DNA from: Candidatus Avelusimicrobium luingense
GTDB taxonomy: Bacteria; Elusimicrobiota; Elusimicrobia; Elusimicrobiales; Elusimicrobiaceae
NCBI GenBank assembly: GCA_900315845.1
Contig: OOHK01000004.1
Span: forward strand, 62,001 to 126,000
Length of the DNA stretch: 64,000 nucleotides
Direction of reading: 5' to 3'
Translations under genes and position numbers: made by a program
In this document: in pieces, positions 1 to 8,522 of the stretch
Layout: each line of letters starts with the position of its first letter
Numbering within the stretch: the first letter of the stretch is position 1
The notes under the pieces: model-generated
The model's database searches: none
Told to the model about the DNA's origin: nothing
The model's input: the letters and a program-made list of their open reading frames with translations, nothing else

Positions 1-1520
1 CGGCGGGTATTAAATAAATCTACACCCAAAGACGTCGGTTTATCGTATATCCACGGTGTCATCCAACTGACGGTGTAATCCAAAATTTCTTTACCAAATA
101 ACGTGCGTAACGACAAACGTTGCGCCCGCCCGAATAAGTTCATGTGATTGACGGACAATTCCCCGTACAAACCGTCCATAGAACTCATGGCAAGCCCGGC
201 GGTGAACATGCCGGGGCGACCTTCCACGACGTTAAAATCCAAATCTACTTTTTGCGGATCGGCGGTGGGTTGCAAATCAATTTGAACGTCGTTAATGAAA
301 CCTAAGTTCATGATTTTAGTTTGACTGCGGCGTATTTTAGCGTTGTCATATAAGTCGCCGGGGTGGATAGCCAATTCGCGCGTAAAGACGTATTTTTTGG
401 TGTCTTGGTATCCGGTAACGTCCACGTTATCAATGTAAAAGATATTGCCCTCGGAAATATCAAACGTCAAATTGAGTTTGCCGTCTTGAATGTTTTTAAT
501 GGGTTCTACGCGGGCTTGCAAATACCCTTTGTTGGCATATTGTTCTTGAATGGCGGCGAGTGTATCGTCAAAATCTTTTTGATTGTAGAGATGCCCGTCG
601 CGGAAGAAGACTTGCTTTTGTAATTCTTCTTGCGTAAAAACATTGTTGCCTTCAAACGCTACCGTCCCGAAATCTACTTTTTCGCCTTCGGTAAGGCGGT
701 AAACCAAGTTGGCTTTTGTTTTCTCGTCGTTAAAGGTAACTTGCGGTTGGGACAAATTAAATTCGCTGTATCCTTTGTTGCGCCCGTAAAGCATCATTTT
801 GACCCAATCGCGTTGTAAGTTTTGCGGCTTAAATACTTTGCCGGGGCGGTTGGATGCTTTTTTAATAATTTTCTGGGCGGGCAGTTCATGGGCCGTTTCT
901 AACGTAACATCTCCCACGCGTACCCGTTCGCCCTCGTTGATAATCAGTTTGACATAGACGACATTTTGTTTTTCGTCTTGTGTCAGTTCATAAGAGATTT
1001 CCGCGCTGATGTAGCCTTTTTCGGCGTATTTGGCTTTGATGCGTTCCAGATCGGCTTGAAGTTTTGTTTCATTAAACGGGTCTTTAATTTTGAGCGTCAT
1101 GGCTTGGGTGATGGCCCCTTTGCCTAAATGCTTGCGCCCTTCGTAAGATAAATGATCAAAAATCGGTTTTTCCGCTACGATATACGTTAAGCGGTGGCAA
1201 AGTTCCGCTTCGCCTTCTTTGGTTTTGCGGGTGCCGTTTTCCGGGGTGATGTCAATATCTACGCTAACAAAATTGCCTAACGCGGAAATGGATTGGATGT
1301 CGTCGGATACTTGGGAAATTTCGTACAACTGGCCTTTTTTAGCCGATGCGTGTTTGGTAACGGTTTTGGGACGGATATTTTTATTGCCTTGTACGCCGAT
1401 ATGGCAAATCATCCACGGACCGTTAGGGTCTAATTCGACGGGCGTTGGTTCGTCCGCGCGCGCGTATGAAAAAAAAGCCAAAAGGCTCAACATTAAAACT
1501 GAGGTTCTTTTTCCAAACGT
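1..1520 (-). CDS. bamA: BamA/Omp85 outer-membrane assembly factor, 5' part (cut by window edge)
   Basis: Reading the minus strand gives an open frame running off the left edge. It codes for a signal peptide, about 400 residues of repeated POTRA-like segments (endings such as GYISAEISYEL, GYLQARVEP, NVVEGRPGMFTAG), then the first strands of an Omp85 barrel (NLFGRAQRLSLRTLFG). BamA folds beta-barrel proteins into the outer membrane. The first ATG (1491-1493) has no ribosome-binding site and gives a signal peptide without basic residues. An in-frame ACG at 1518-1520 lies 8 bases after a perfect AGGAGG and gives MFGKRTSVLMLSLLAFFSYARA-type export signal with a KR n-region. I therefore prefer ACG. 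The barrel end is outside the window, so completeness cannot be judged. Family call is firm; the start codon is an inference. Confidence 0.9.
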
Positions 1521-1537
1521 AAGCCTATCCTCCTTAC

Positions 1538-1566
1538 AAAAAGCCCGCACTAAAGTTAGCGCGGGC
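1538..1566 (-). terminator. Intrinsic terminator between rpmB and bamA
   Basis: On the minus strand a GCCCGC stem continues through a G-U pair into CUAA/UUAG, closes with GCGGGC and is followed by five T. It lies just downstream of rpmB and only a few bases before the AGGAGG of bamA, so bamA expression must depend on readthrough or on a promoter inside this short region. Confidence 0.8.
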
Positions 1567-1585
1567 ACGTTTTCTAACAAAACAA

Positions 1586-1780
1586 CTATTTAGTCGGTCT
1601 TTGCGCTTTGCCGCTTTTGATGCAGTTCGCGCAGATGTACGCAGTTTGCGTTTTGCCTTCTAAGACGACTTTTTGTTTTTGCAAGTTCGGTTTGAACGAG
1701 CGTTTGGTTCTCAAGTTAGAGTGGCTGTAAGAACCGCCGGAAACCGGGGCTTTGCCACAAATTGCACATTTATACGCCAT
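1586..1780 (-). CDS. rpmB: 50S ribosomal protein bL28
   Basis: A 64-residue basic protein with the L28 start MAYKCAICGK and the motif YSHSNLRTKRSFKPN. It belongs to the zinc-ribbon (C+) form: cysteines C5, C8 and C50, C53 make two CxxC knuckles. It is a structural component of the large ribosomal subunit. The ATG is preceded by AAGGAAGG at good spacing. It has its own promoter overlapping the end of terC and its own terminator, so it is mainly monocistronic, with possible readthrough into bamA. Confidence 0.96.
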   Translation of the reverse strand: MAYKCAICGKAPVSGGSYSHSNLRTKRSFKPNLQKQKVVLEGKTQTAYICANCIKSGKAQRPTK

Positions 1781-1818
1781 AATTTTCCTTCCTTATATGA
1801 AATAAATTAAGTTACTAT

Positions 1819-1847
1819 ATTGTAGTAAATAATCGGGGCGCTGTCTA
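1819..1847 (-). promoter_or_regulatory. Sigma70-type promoter of rpmB
   Basis: On the minus strand TAGACA, a 17-base spacer and TACAAT precede rpmB by about 40 bases. The -35 box overlaps the last codon of terC. Confidence 0.6.
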
Positions 1848-2783
1848 GTTTTGTCTTTCCGGGGGGAACATTTTACTGGCCAGTACAGAGACCGCCAAAA
1901 TGCTCACAATGATCCCCAGCGATAGTACAATCGGCACGTGAACGACGTGCGACAACAGCATTTTGACGCCCACGAAAAATAAAATAACCGATATGCCGTA
2001 TTTAAGATACGGAAATTTGCCCGCCATGCCGGAAAGTAAGAAATACAGCGAGCGCAAACCGATAATGGCAAAAATGTTAGACGAATAAACCAAGAATGTA
2101 TCTTGCGTAATAGATAAAACCGCCGGGATAGAATCTACCGCAAAAATGAGATCGGACATTTCTATCACTACCACCGCAGCCAATAGCGGCGTGGCGTAAC
2201 GTTTGGCTTTTTCCACAACGAAAAAATTTTCGCCGTGATAATCGGTTTTTAAGGGGAAAAATTTTTGCAAAATTTTAAGCGCGGCCGAATTTTGCGGATC
2301 AAATTTGTCGTCTTCTTTTTGCAGTAACATTTTTAATGCGGTAAAAATTAAGAGTGCCCCAAACACATAAATCGTCCACGAAAAAAGCGAAATCAGTTTG
2401 ACGCCTAAAAAGATAAATAAAAACCGCAAAACGACGGCTCCCAATACACCCCATAATAAGGCTTTAGGTTGCAATTCGTGCGGAATAGCAAAGTAACCGA
2501 AGATAAGGATAAATACGAACATATTATCTACGGAAAGAGAATATTCCAACACGTATCCGGTGTAAAATTCTAAAGCGTGTTTAGAGCCTTCCAATAACCA
2601 AATTGCTCCACCGAAAACAAGCGCTAATGATATCCACGCACAGACCATGAGCCCGGCTTCTTTAATGCTTACCTTACCATGATGTTTATTGAGAACGGTT
2701 AAGTCCACAAACAAGGCGGCTAATACAACGACCCAAAATGCAATCCATAGCCCGACAGAAACAGATGTAGAAACAGGTTCCAT
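1845..2783 (-). CDS. TerC/Alx family integral membrane protein
   Basis: A 312-residue protein with about eight to nine hydrophobic segments. It has the two acidic membrane motifs of the TerC family: EYSLSVDNMFVF (D86) and EMSDLIFAVDSIPA (D211, D217). Length matches the Alx branch. Family members are linked to tellurite resistance and, better supported, to manganese export or metal supply to exported enzymes; the substrate here cannot be read from sequence. The ATG follows GGGGGT, and a TATAAT box lies about 24 bases upstream. The leader is too short for a yybP-ykoY manganese riboswitch, which often precedes this family. It is transcribed alone, towards rpmB. Confidence 0.9.
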   Translation of the reverse strand: MEPVSTSVSVGLWIAFWVVVLAALFVDLTVLNKHHGKVSIKEAGLMVCAWISLALVFGGAIWLLEGSKHALEFYTGYVLEYSLSVDNMFVFILIFGYFAIPHELQPKALLWGVLGAVVLRFLFIFLGVKLISLFSWTIYVFGALLIFTALKMLLQKEDDKFDPQNSAALKILQKFFPLKTDYHGENFFVVEKAKRYATPLLAAVVVIEMSDLIFAVDSIPAVLSITQDTFLVYSSNIFAIIGLRSLYFLLSGMAGKFPYLKYGISVILFFVGVKMLLSHVVHVPIVLSLGIIVSILAVSVLASKMFPPERQN

Positions 2784-2806
2784 AATACCCCCAAAGAAGT
2801 AAAGGT

Positions 2807-2812
2807 ATTATA
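2807..2812 (-). promoter_or_regulatory. -10 box of the terC promoter
   Basis: TATAAT on the minus strand, 24 bases upstream of the terC ATG, in an AT-rich stretch. No good -35 hexamer is visible at 17 bases. Confidence 0.45.
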
Positions 2813-2843
2813 TCATTTTGTTATTTTTTTGTTTGAAGAGGAA

Positions 2844-2890
2844 GACGAAGTATTAAGACAAAATGGGCAACAAAAAAGCCGAGGATGGGA
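2844..2890. repeat. Direct repeat copy A: duplicated tRNA-Thr 3' end plus flank
   Basis: These 47 bases are identical to 3058-3104, 214 bases further on. The repeat holds the last 14 bases of tRNA-Thr (TCCCATCCTCGGCT on the minus strand) and the 33 bases that follow the gene. This copy has no tRNA body: the match breaks off in the T-arm. Duplicating a tRNA 3' end is the usual mark left by tyrosine-recombinase integration, but no integrase gene is present. Confidence 0.85.
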
Positions 2891-3057
2891 GTCCCCTACG
2901 GTTGTTTTGTTGACACAAAACACCTACGGGCCGGGCCTCGCGCTTATGTTTTTGTTAGTAGCAGCGTGTTTTTGTAACAATTTTGTTTTAAGACGAGAAC
3001 GCAGCGAGTGAGCGTATACTGTAAAAGGGCGGAGCCCGAGGTATCCGAACGAGCGAG
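2891..3057. other. Non-coding segment between the two tRNA-Thr repeats
   Basis: These 167 bases hold no convincing gene. Short frames cross it on both strands but none has a ribosome-binding site or family resemblance. It contains GC-rich patches (for example GGGCCGGGCCTCGCGC at about 2929) and the related phrases GAACGCAGCGAGTGAGCG and CGAACGAGCGAGGACG near its right end, which look like decayed internal repeats. It may be the relic of a small integrated element. Confidence 0.5.
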
Positions 3058-3104
3058 GACGAAGTATTAAGACAAAATGGGCAACAAAAAAGCCGAGGAT
3101 GGGA
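3058..3104. repeat. Direct repeat copy B, overlapping the 3' end of tRNA-Thr
   Basis: Identical over 47 bases to 2844-2890. This copy is the one joined to the intact tRNA: its last 14 bases are the 3' end of the tRNA gene. Confidence 0.85.
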
Positions 3105-3163
3105 ATCGAACCCACAACCTACGGTTTACAAAACCGTTGCTCTGCCAGTTGAGCTACCTCGGC
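3091..3163 (-). tRNA. tRNA-Thr (anticodon UGU)
   Basis: The minus strand folds as a 73-base cloverleaf. Acceptor GCCGAGG pairs with CCTCGGC; the D-arm reads GCTCAACTGGCAGAGC; the anticodon arm ACGGT-TTTGTAA-ACCGT carries TGT; the T-arm has GTGGG-TTCGATT-CCCAT. The discriminator base is U and CCA is not encoded. A T-rich run follows the gene. It reads ACA and wobble Thr codons. Confidence 0.95.
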
Positions 3164-3211
3164 AACTTTCTACTTATATCATATCATTTTTTCGGTAATC
3201 TTCCAATGATT

Positions 3212-3220
3212 TGCTATAAT
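3212..3220 (+). promoter_or_regulatory. Extended -10 promoter of the tldD-like operon
   Basis: TGCTATAAT (TGn plus TATAAT) ends 17 bases before the ATG at 3238. No strong -35 box is seen, as expected for an extended -10. ACGGAG serves as ribosome-binding site. Confidence 0.6.
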
Positions 3221-3237
3221 CATTTACGGAGCGTACT

Positions 3238-4941
3238 ATGAAAAAATTATTATTTCTTTTCTTTTTCTTCAGTTCTTCGTTGGTTTTATTAGCGCAGGAA
3301 AACTGCCGTGTACAGGATGAACTTCCGTTAAAACTAATGTCTGCCGAAATTAAACGCAGTATCAAAACATTCAAAAAGTTAAAGCCACCCGTCTATTATC
3401 TTTCTTATACGTATGAAGATACCACCAGACAAACGTTATTGGCGCGACAAGGCGCGTTATATTCCAGAGGCGATCGTACGACCGCTGTTTCGGTGTTTGC
3501 CCGGGCCGGCAGCCCCAAAATGGACAATACCCGTCCGTTAAAAGGCGGTAATGCGGAAGGCGAAAATTCGTTACAAGTAAAAATGGGAGTAACGCCGTTT
3601 GATGACAATCCCCTTGCGTTTAAGATGGCTTTATGGTCGGCTACGCAAAATATGGCGGAAAAAGCCCAAGAAGGATTTGCCCGCGTACAAATTAACAGCA
3701 AAACGGCTTCGGTGCGCCAAGACGATTCGGATGATTTTGTCTTACCACCCGCTTCTATGTATTGCCACGAACAAGAGCCGCAATCATTTGATTTGGAAAA
3801 AATCGGTGAATTACTTAACGAAGTCTCTACGTTGGTCCGCGGAAACAAATTTGTGCAGGACAGCAATTTTTCCTTTTCATTGGAACAAGGACACCGTTAT
3901 TTTACCGATTCCGTAGGTACACAACTAAAAACACCCGTACTCTTTGCCCGGTTATCTTATAATTTGATAAATTTACTGGATGACGGATCCGAATTATATC
4001 GTTTTCGTACGTATGATGTAATTAACGAGAATCAACTCCCCACGAAAGAGCAATTGCTGGCCGATGTGCGGCAATCGTTAGAAGAATTGGAAAAGTTATC
4101 TAAAGCCCCGGAAGCCGACCCGATAACCGTTCCCGCTATTTTGAAAAACCGCGCGATGGCAGTATTTGTGCATGAAGTGCTCGGCCATCGCGTAGAAGGC
4201 CACCGCCAAAAATTAGATTCGTTCGGAAAAACATTTACAAGTAAAGTCGGCCAATTGGTTACGGCTCCGTTTATATCTATTGTGGATGATGCCACTTTAT
4301 CTTCATTTAACGGCGAACCCTTGCGCGGATTTTATGAATATGATGATGAAGGCGTTAAAGTCCGTCCCGTTACGTTAGTGGAAAACGGTATTTTGCGCGG
4401 GTTTTTGATGTCCAGCAGTCCTATTAACGGCTTTCCGACTTCCAATGGACACGGGCGGGCTGAACTTGGGGCTTTGCCGGTTGCCCGCATGGGGGTAACG
4501 CGGCTTATGGCCAGCCAAACAGTTTCGTATGATGAATTAGAAAAAAAATTACTGGCTGAAATTCGTGCCCAACATAAACCGTATGGCTATATTATTGATG
4601 ATTTGTCCGGTGGTTTTACCATGACGGATACTTTTTTTCCGCAGGTATTCAAATTGGAACCTAAATTAGTTTATCGCTTATATCCCGACGGCCGAAAAGA
4701 AGTTGTACGCGGGGCCGAAATTGTAGGTACGCCGCTAGTCAGTTTTAGCCAAATACTGGCGGCGGCCAATGATGACGCGGTATTTAACGGTACGTGCGGG
4801 GCCGAATCGGGTTGGGTGCCGGTATCGGCAATTGCACCCAGTGTATTGATAAGATCATTGGAAATAGAAAAAACCGGGAAAAGCAATTTTAAGCCGCCGT
4901 TGTTACCGCCCCCGTATGCCTTGCAAGGAGAGAAGAAATGA
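3238..4941 (+). CDS. Exported TldD-family metalloprotease-like protein
   Basis: A 567-residue TldD/PmbA-family protein. Residues about 1-19 form a signal peptide (MKK, FLFFFF core, ending LLAQ). The TldD zinc motif is intact: HEVLGHRVEGHR with H312, E313 and H317, and the cysteine of the C-terminal NGTCGAESGWVPV segment (C520) matches the third ligand in TldD. TldD with TldE forms a heterodimeric protease that degrades unfolded or leader peptides in the cytoplasm, for example in microcin B17 maturation. Here the protein seems to be exported, which is unusual. It is the first gene of a two-gene operon, overlapping the next by ATGA. Family assignment is firm; peptidase activity in the periplasm is inference. 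Confidence 0.88.
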   Translation: MKKLLFLFFFFSSSLVLLAQENCRVQDELPLKLMSAEIKRSIKTFKKLKPPVYYLSYTYEDTTRQTLLARQGALYSRGDRTTAVSVFARAGSPKMDNTRPLKGGNAEGENSLQVKMGVTPFDDNPLAFKMALWSATQNMAEKAQEGFARVQINSKTASVRQDDSDDFVLPPASMYCHEQEPQSFDLEKIGELLNEVSTLVRGNKFVQDSNFSFSLEQGHRYFTDSVGTQLKTPVLFARLSYNLINLLDDGSELYRFRTYDVINENQLPTKEQLLADVRQSLEELEKLSKAPEADPITVPAILKNRAMAVFVHEVLGHRVEGHRQKLDSFGKTFTSKVGQLVTAPFISIVDDATLSSFNGEPLRGFYEYDDEGVKVRPVTLVENGILRGFLMSSSPINGFPTSNGHGRAELGALPVARMGVTRLMASQTVSYDELEKKLLAEIRAQHKPYGYIIDDLSGGFTMTDTFFPQVFKLEPKLVYRLYPDGRKEVVRGAEIVGTPLVSFSQILAAANDDAVFNGTCGAESGWVPVSAIAPSVLIRSLEIEKTGKSNFKPPLLPPPYALQGEKK

Positions 4942-6599
4942 AACGTATCTTATATGTAATGGTTTTGTTTTTAGTACCCGGAATATTAACCGCCGCACCA
5001 TGGCCCAATAACGAGTTCTTCCGCGCTATGAATGATGAAATGCAACGCACGCTCAAACAATTGCGCTTGAAAGGGCATCCGGATCCGTATTATGTAGCGT
5101 ATTGGGCCAAACAATCGCATTCGGTTAACGTTAGGGCTCAAATGGGTACATTAGTGCCTATGGCAGACACAAGCAAAAATAAAATTCCCGTTCAAATAAG
5201 CGCGTTGGTGTCGGTGGGATCGGATAAAGAAGATGCACTGAATTTTGTGGATGCTTCAACGTATATGCCCGGTGTGATATTAAGTACGCGCGCGTCTGTC
5301 CCGGTAGGGTATGAATCTATACGTCAAGCGTTATGGGAATTGACGGATGATATATATTTGAGCGTAGTAAATTTGTATCAAGCCAAAAAAGCGTATAAAC
5401 AAAAGAAAAACATTCAGGATAAATTACCGGATATTGTGCCGGCTAAACCGGGCCGATTTGTAGAAGAAATCCCGCCGTTTCAGCGGCCCGATTTGCCCCG
5501 GTTAGAACAAGCCGTTAAAGAAATGTCTGCCTTGGGAAATGAAATTGCTTTTATAGAGAATTTTTCGGCCGGTATAAATAGTGGCCGAAATGATATATAT
5601 TTCTTAAACAGTCGCGGAGCATTTGCACAATATATGCGTCCGCAAGTATCGTTAACCTTGCGTGCATCCTGGCGTCAACCCAATGGCAAAAAGGAAAATG
5701 AAATGTTAAAGTACGATTTGCCGGACACATCGGACGCCTCACTCGCCCAGATGAAAGTATATGCACAAGAATTTTTAGCACGCATTGAACGGGCTCACGG
5801 TGCAAAATCGGGGGATACGTATATTGGGCCGGTGTTATTAAAACCCCGAATGGCTGCCACCCTGTTGTGGAATGCGATTTTGAATGATATGCAGCAAACC
5901 AAGCCGCTGCTTCGCACAGATACGCATGATGATGACGACCCTTCCGCCGGTAAATTAAATAAAAAACGCGGCGTGCGCGTCAGTACCGATTTGCTCACTA
6001 TTTACGATCGTCCGCTTGCGCGTGATTTTGAAGGGATTGCTCTGGCCCGGTTTTCTCCGGTAGATGACGAAGGCGTGGCTAGTGAAAATATTACATTAGT
6101 GGAAAACGGATATGTCAAAGAGATACCGCTTTCCCAACGGCCGATTTCACCTAAACACCGCAGTAACGGCCATGGATTTTTTGACTATTTTGCCATGAAT
6201 GTAACTGTGCAGAGTTTGCGCGAGCGGTTAACGAACGTATTTGTAGAACCCAAGGAACAGTTAACTGACCGGCAAATGGAAGAAAAATTATTGGCACGTT
6301 GTCGTGAATTAGGGTTAGAATATGGGTATATCATATATGATGGGTTCGGCCCGTTAGGCATAGAACGTATTTATACGGCTGACGGACACAAAGAAACTAT
6401 ACTTGATTTGAATACCGATTCCGACAATTTCAATTTTATGCCACGGGATTTGCGTAGTGTGCTTGCTGTTGGCGGAAAGAAAGAACTGGTACATGATTAT
6501 GAGGTAACCATTACGCCTTCCATTTTGCTTAGCGAAATGGAACTCGTTCCCAAAGATCCCAAGCCGCATCGTAAGCCGTTTATTGAGCGGCCTAAATAA
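4938..6599 (+). CDS. Exported TldE/PmbA-like partner protein
   Basis: A 553-residue paralogue of the preceding gene. It starts inside its stop codon (ATGA) with GGAGAG upstream. Residues 1-19 look like a signal peptide (MKR, hydrophobic core, LTAA). It shares TldD/E landmarks such as PVDDEGVASENITLVENGYV and SNGHGFFDYF, but lacks the HExxxH zinc motif. That is the pattern of TldE, the non-catalytic half of the TldD/E heterodimer. Coupled translation fits 1:1 assembly. The final part (VTITPSILLSEMELV) corresponds to the end of the fold. The substrate is unknown. Confidence 0.8.
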   Translation: MKRILYVMVLFLVPGILTAAPWPNNEFFRAMNDEMQRTLKQLRLKGHPDPYYVAYWAKQSHSVNVRAQMGTLVPMADTSKNKIPVQISALVSVGSDKEDALNFVDASTYMPGVILSTRASVPVGYESIRQALWELTDDIYLSVVNLYQAKKAYKQKKNIQDKLPDIVPAKPGRFVEEIPPFQRPDLPRLEQAVKEMSALGNEIAFIENFSAGINSGRNDIYFLNSRGAFAQYMRPQVSLTLRASWRQPNGKKENEMLKYDLPDTSDASLAQMKVYAQEFLARIERAHGAKSGDTYIGPVLLKPRMAATLLWNAILNDMQQTKPLLRTDTHDDDDPSAGKLNKKRGVRVSTDLLTIYDRPLARDFEGIALARFSPVDDEGVASENITLVENGYVKEIPLSQRPISPKHRSNGHGFFDYFAMNVTVQSLRERLTNVFVEPKEQLTDRQMEEKLLARCRELGLEYGYIIYDGFGPLGIERIYTADGHKETILDLNTDSDNFNFMPRDLRSVLAVGGKKELVHDYEVTITPSILLSEMELVPKDPKPHRKPFIERPK

Positions 6600-6616
6600 A
6601 GTTTGCGAAAATAAAT

Positions 6617-7582
6617 TTATTTTCTTTCGGATAGTTTTTTGGCTACTTGGCCGACAAAAGAGTTAGGTGTATTTTGGGCAATTTTTTCTAACTGCTTTTG
6701 CGCGGCCTTTTTTTTGCCTTGCTTCTGCCAATTTAAGGCTTGTATCAGTTGGGCGAGTGCATTATCCGGGTGTTTGCTCAGTATTTCTTGTGCGGTTTGT
6801 AAGGATGAATTTATTTCATTGGCTTCGTAAAGCCATAAGGCTTTTTGGGCTTGCAAATCAATTCGTTCGGATTCTAAGATAAGCGCGATTTCCAAATGGT
6901 CAAGTGCTTCTTGCGGACGGTTTAACCCGCGCAAGGCTTCCGCGCTGATACGCCAAAAATCAGGTTGCGTATTTTCTTGTTGCAGGGCTTGGGTAATGAG
7001 TAAAAAGGCTTGTTCGTAATTGCGTTCACGTAAGAAAGTGCGCGCATAGCGGGCCCGGTAAATGGGCAAAATCTCCGGAGCGACTGTAAAAAATTGGTCA
7101 TAAAATTGGCGTGCCTTGGAATAAAAACCTAACGTGGTATAATTTTCGGCTTGTCCGATAAGTGCCGTTTCGTTGTTGGGATCTTGGGCAAGCGTACGTT
7201 CATACATTTCTATAGATTGGGTGGTAAGTCCGTTGGCTTGATATAATCTTCCGGCTTCTAATAACAACGGTACGTTTTTGGGGTGAAATTCCAGCGCTTC
7301 GGAATAAACTTCCAAGGCTTTTTCCGGCAAGCCGATTTTTTCATAACTAAGCCCCAATAAACGGTAAGCGCGCGCTTCGCGCCGGGTAACGTTTTTGGCT
7401 TTATAGATATAATCGCTTAATTCTTGGGCGGCTGCCTGATAATTCCCCACGTCATATTCTTCCCGTGCGTGCACATATTCTTTGCGGTCGCCAAGCGGCG
7501 CAATCCCTAAAAAACCGGACGAGCAGCCTGCCAAACAGAGTAGCCCCGTTATGATTACCAAATAATTTTTATAAGATGTCAT
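6617..7582 (-). CDS. TPR-repeat lipoprotein
   Basis: A 321-residue lipoprotein. The N-terminus MTSYKNYLVIITGLLCLAGC ends in a lipobox with C20. The rest is a run of about seven tetratricopeptide repeats (for example ARAYRLLGLSYEKIGLPEKAL, then NNETALIGQAENYTTLG), which usually carry protein-protein contacts. It is the last gene of the six-gene envelope operon and overlaps the patatin gene by 14 bases. I take the ATG at 7582; a TTG at 7591 is possible. Neither has a good ribosome-binding site, so coupling to the upstream gene is likely. The partner is unknown. A short gap separates its end from the convergent TldE-like gene. Confidence 0.8.
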   Translation of the reverse strand: MTSYKNYLVIITGLLCLAGCSSGFLGIAPLGDRKEYVHAREEYDVGNYQAAAQELSDYIYKAKNVTRREARAYRLLGLSYEKIGLPEKALEVYSEALEFHPKNVPLLLEAGRLYQANGLTTQSIEMYERTLAQDPNNETALIGQAENYTTLGFYSKARQFYDQFFTVAPEILPIYRARYARTFLRERNYEQAFLLITQALQQENTQPDFWRISAEALRGLNRPQEALDHLEIALILESERIDLQAQKALWLYEANEINSSLQTAQEILSKHPDNALAQLIQALNWQKQGKKKAAQKQLEKIAQNTPNSFVGQVAKKLSERK

Positions 7583-8522
7583 ACAAAGCAAATAGCAAGA
7601 TAGATTCTTGCAACTCCTCTAAATGTTGATGTGCTTCCACGACTCCCACTTCTCCGGCTTTGTGTAATTTATCTAATTCTAAAGTGCCTACATCTAAGAC
7701 ACGGTTGGTTAAAACGAAATTGGCTTTTTGGGCGGCTTCTTCAATCATGGCGGCTCCGCGCACATCCCCTACGCGCAGCAAATAAGCGGCTACGGTTTGG
7801 GGCGTTTTGGAGAAAAAATCAGGCGGGGTAACAGAGGCAATAATATAATCAGCGCCCATTTTTTTTACGGATTCTACCGGTAAATAATCTACCACGGCTC
7901 CGTCCACAAGTAGACGGTGTCGGTATTGTACAGGCTCAAATACGCCGGGCAAATTCATACTGGCCCGCACCGCAATGGCTAGCGGGCCGGAGTTAAACAC
8001 TACCCGTTCACCGGTTTTTGCGTCCATGGCGGCACAAGTAAAAGGAATTTTCAAATCTTCAAAACGGACATCTCCTACTTGCTCGTGAAAGAAATTCGCC
8101 AAATTGGCTGACGACGGTAATTTTTTGGCAAACAAAAAACGCCATAACCCTATGACGTTCAAATCCGGCGTGATATTTTGCATGGATAAGTGAGAACTGA
8201 TTTGCCACAGTTTGTCCGTAGGTAACCCGGCCGCATATAACGAGCCGACTACCGCACCCATAGATGTACCGGAGATTACATCAATGGGAACTCCGGCATT
8301 GGACAATACTTCTAACGTTCCTACATGTGCAAATCCGCGTACTCCGCCGGCCGATAAGGCCAACCCGATTTTAGGACGGATTTCAGCGGGACGGTTGATA
8401 AAATCTTGCCATAAAAAATCACGCAAGACATCGTCGTCGGTTTGCATTTCTGCGGCGGTGGAAAATATACCTAACCCTAACAACAGCGCTAGTGTAATTA
8501 TAAAACGCCGCATTTTGTTCAT
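7569..8522 (-). CDS. Patatin-like phospholipase with signal peptide
   Basis: A 317-residue protein with N-terminal export signal (MNKMRRFIITLALLLGLGIF). The patatin fold follows: oxyanion loop AGGVRGFAHVG (about 59-68), nucleophile elbow GTSMG with S87, and DGA with D207 completing the Ser-Asp dyad. Such enzymes hydrolyse acyl chains of phospholipids and belong to the RssA/NTE branch. Export points to periplasmic or outer-membrane lipid. Unlike the PlpD type it has no attached POTRA-barrel. The ATG at 8522 overlaps the stop of the tolC-like gene as TAATG, so translation is coupled; an upstream in-frame ATG at 8546 was rejected because it would lie within that gene. Confidence 0.87.
   Translation of the reverse strand: MNKMRRFIITLALLLGLGIFSTAAEMQTDDDVLRDFLWQDFINRPAEIRPKIGLALSAGGVRGFAHVGTLEVLSNAGVPIDVISGTSMGAVVGSLYAAGLPTDKLWQISSHLSMQNITPDLNVIGLWRFLFAKKLPSSANLANFFHEQVGDVRFEDLKIPFTCAAMDAKTGERVVFNSGPLAIAVRASMNLPGVFEPVQYRHRLLVDGAVVDYLPVESVKKMGADYIIASVTPPDFFSKTPQTVAAYLLRVGDVRGAAMIEEAAQKANFVLTNRVLDVGTLELDKLHKAGEVGVVEAHQHLEELQESILLFALYDIL

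Noticed and set aside
2784-2843. yybP-ykoY manganese riboswitch upstream of terC
   Set aside because: The leader is only about 20-25 bases long and lacks the conserved riboswitch loops.
2924-3115. Minus-strand frame of 63 residues over the tRNA region
   Set aside because: It runs through the tRNA-Thr 3' half and the direct repeat, has no ribosome-binding site and no family resemblance.
3405-3866. Long antisense frame inside the tldD-like gene
   Set aside because: It mirrors the codon pattern of a clearly coding gene on the other strand, as do many similar antisense frames in the window.
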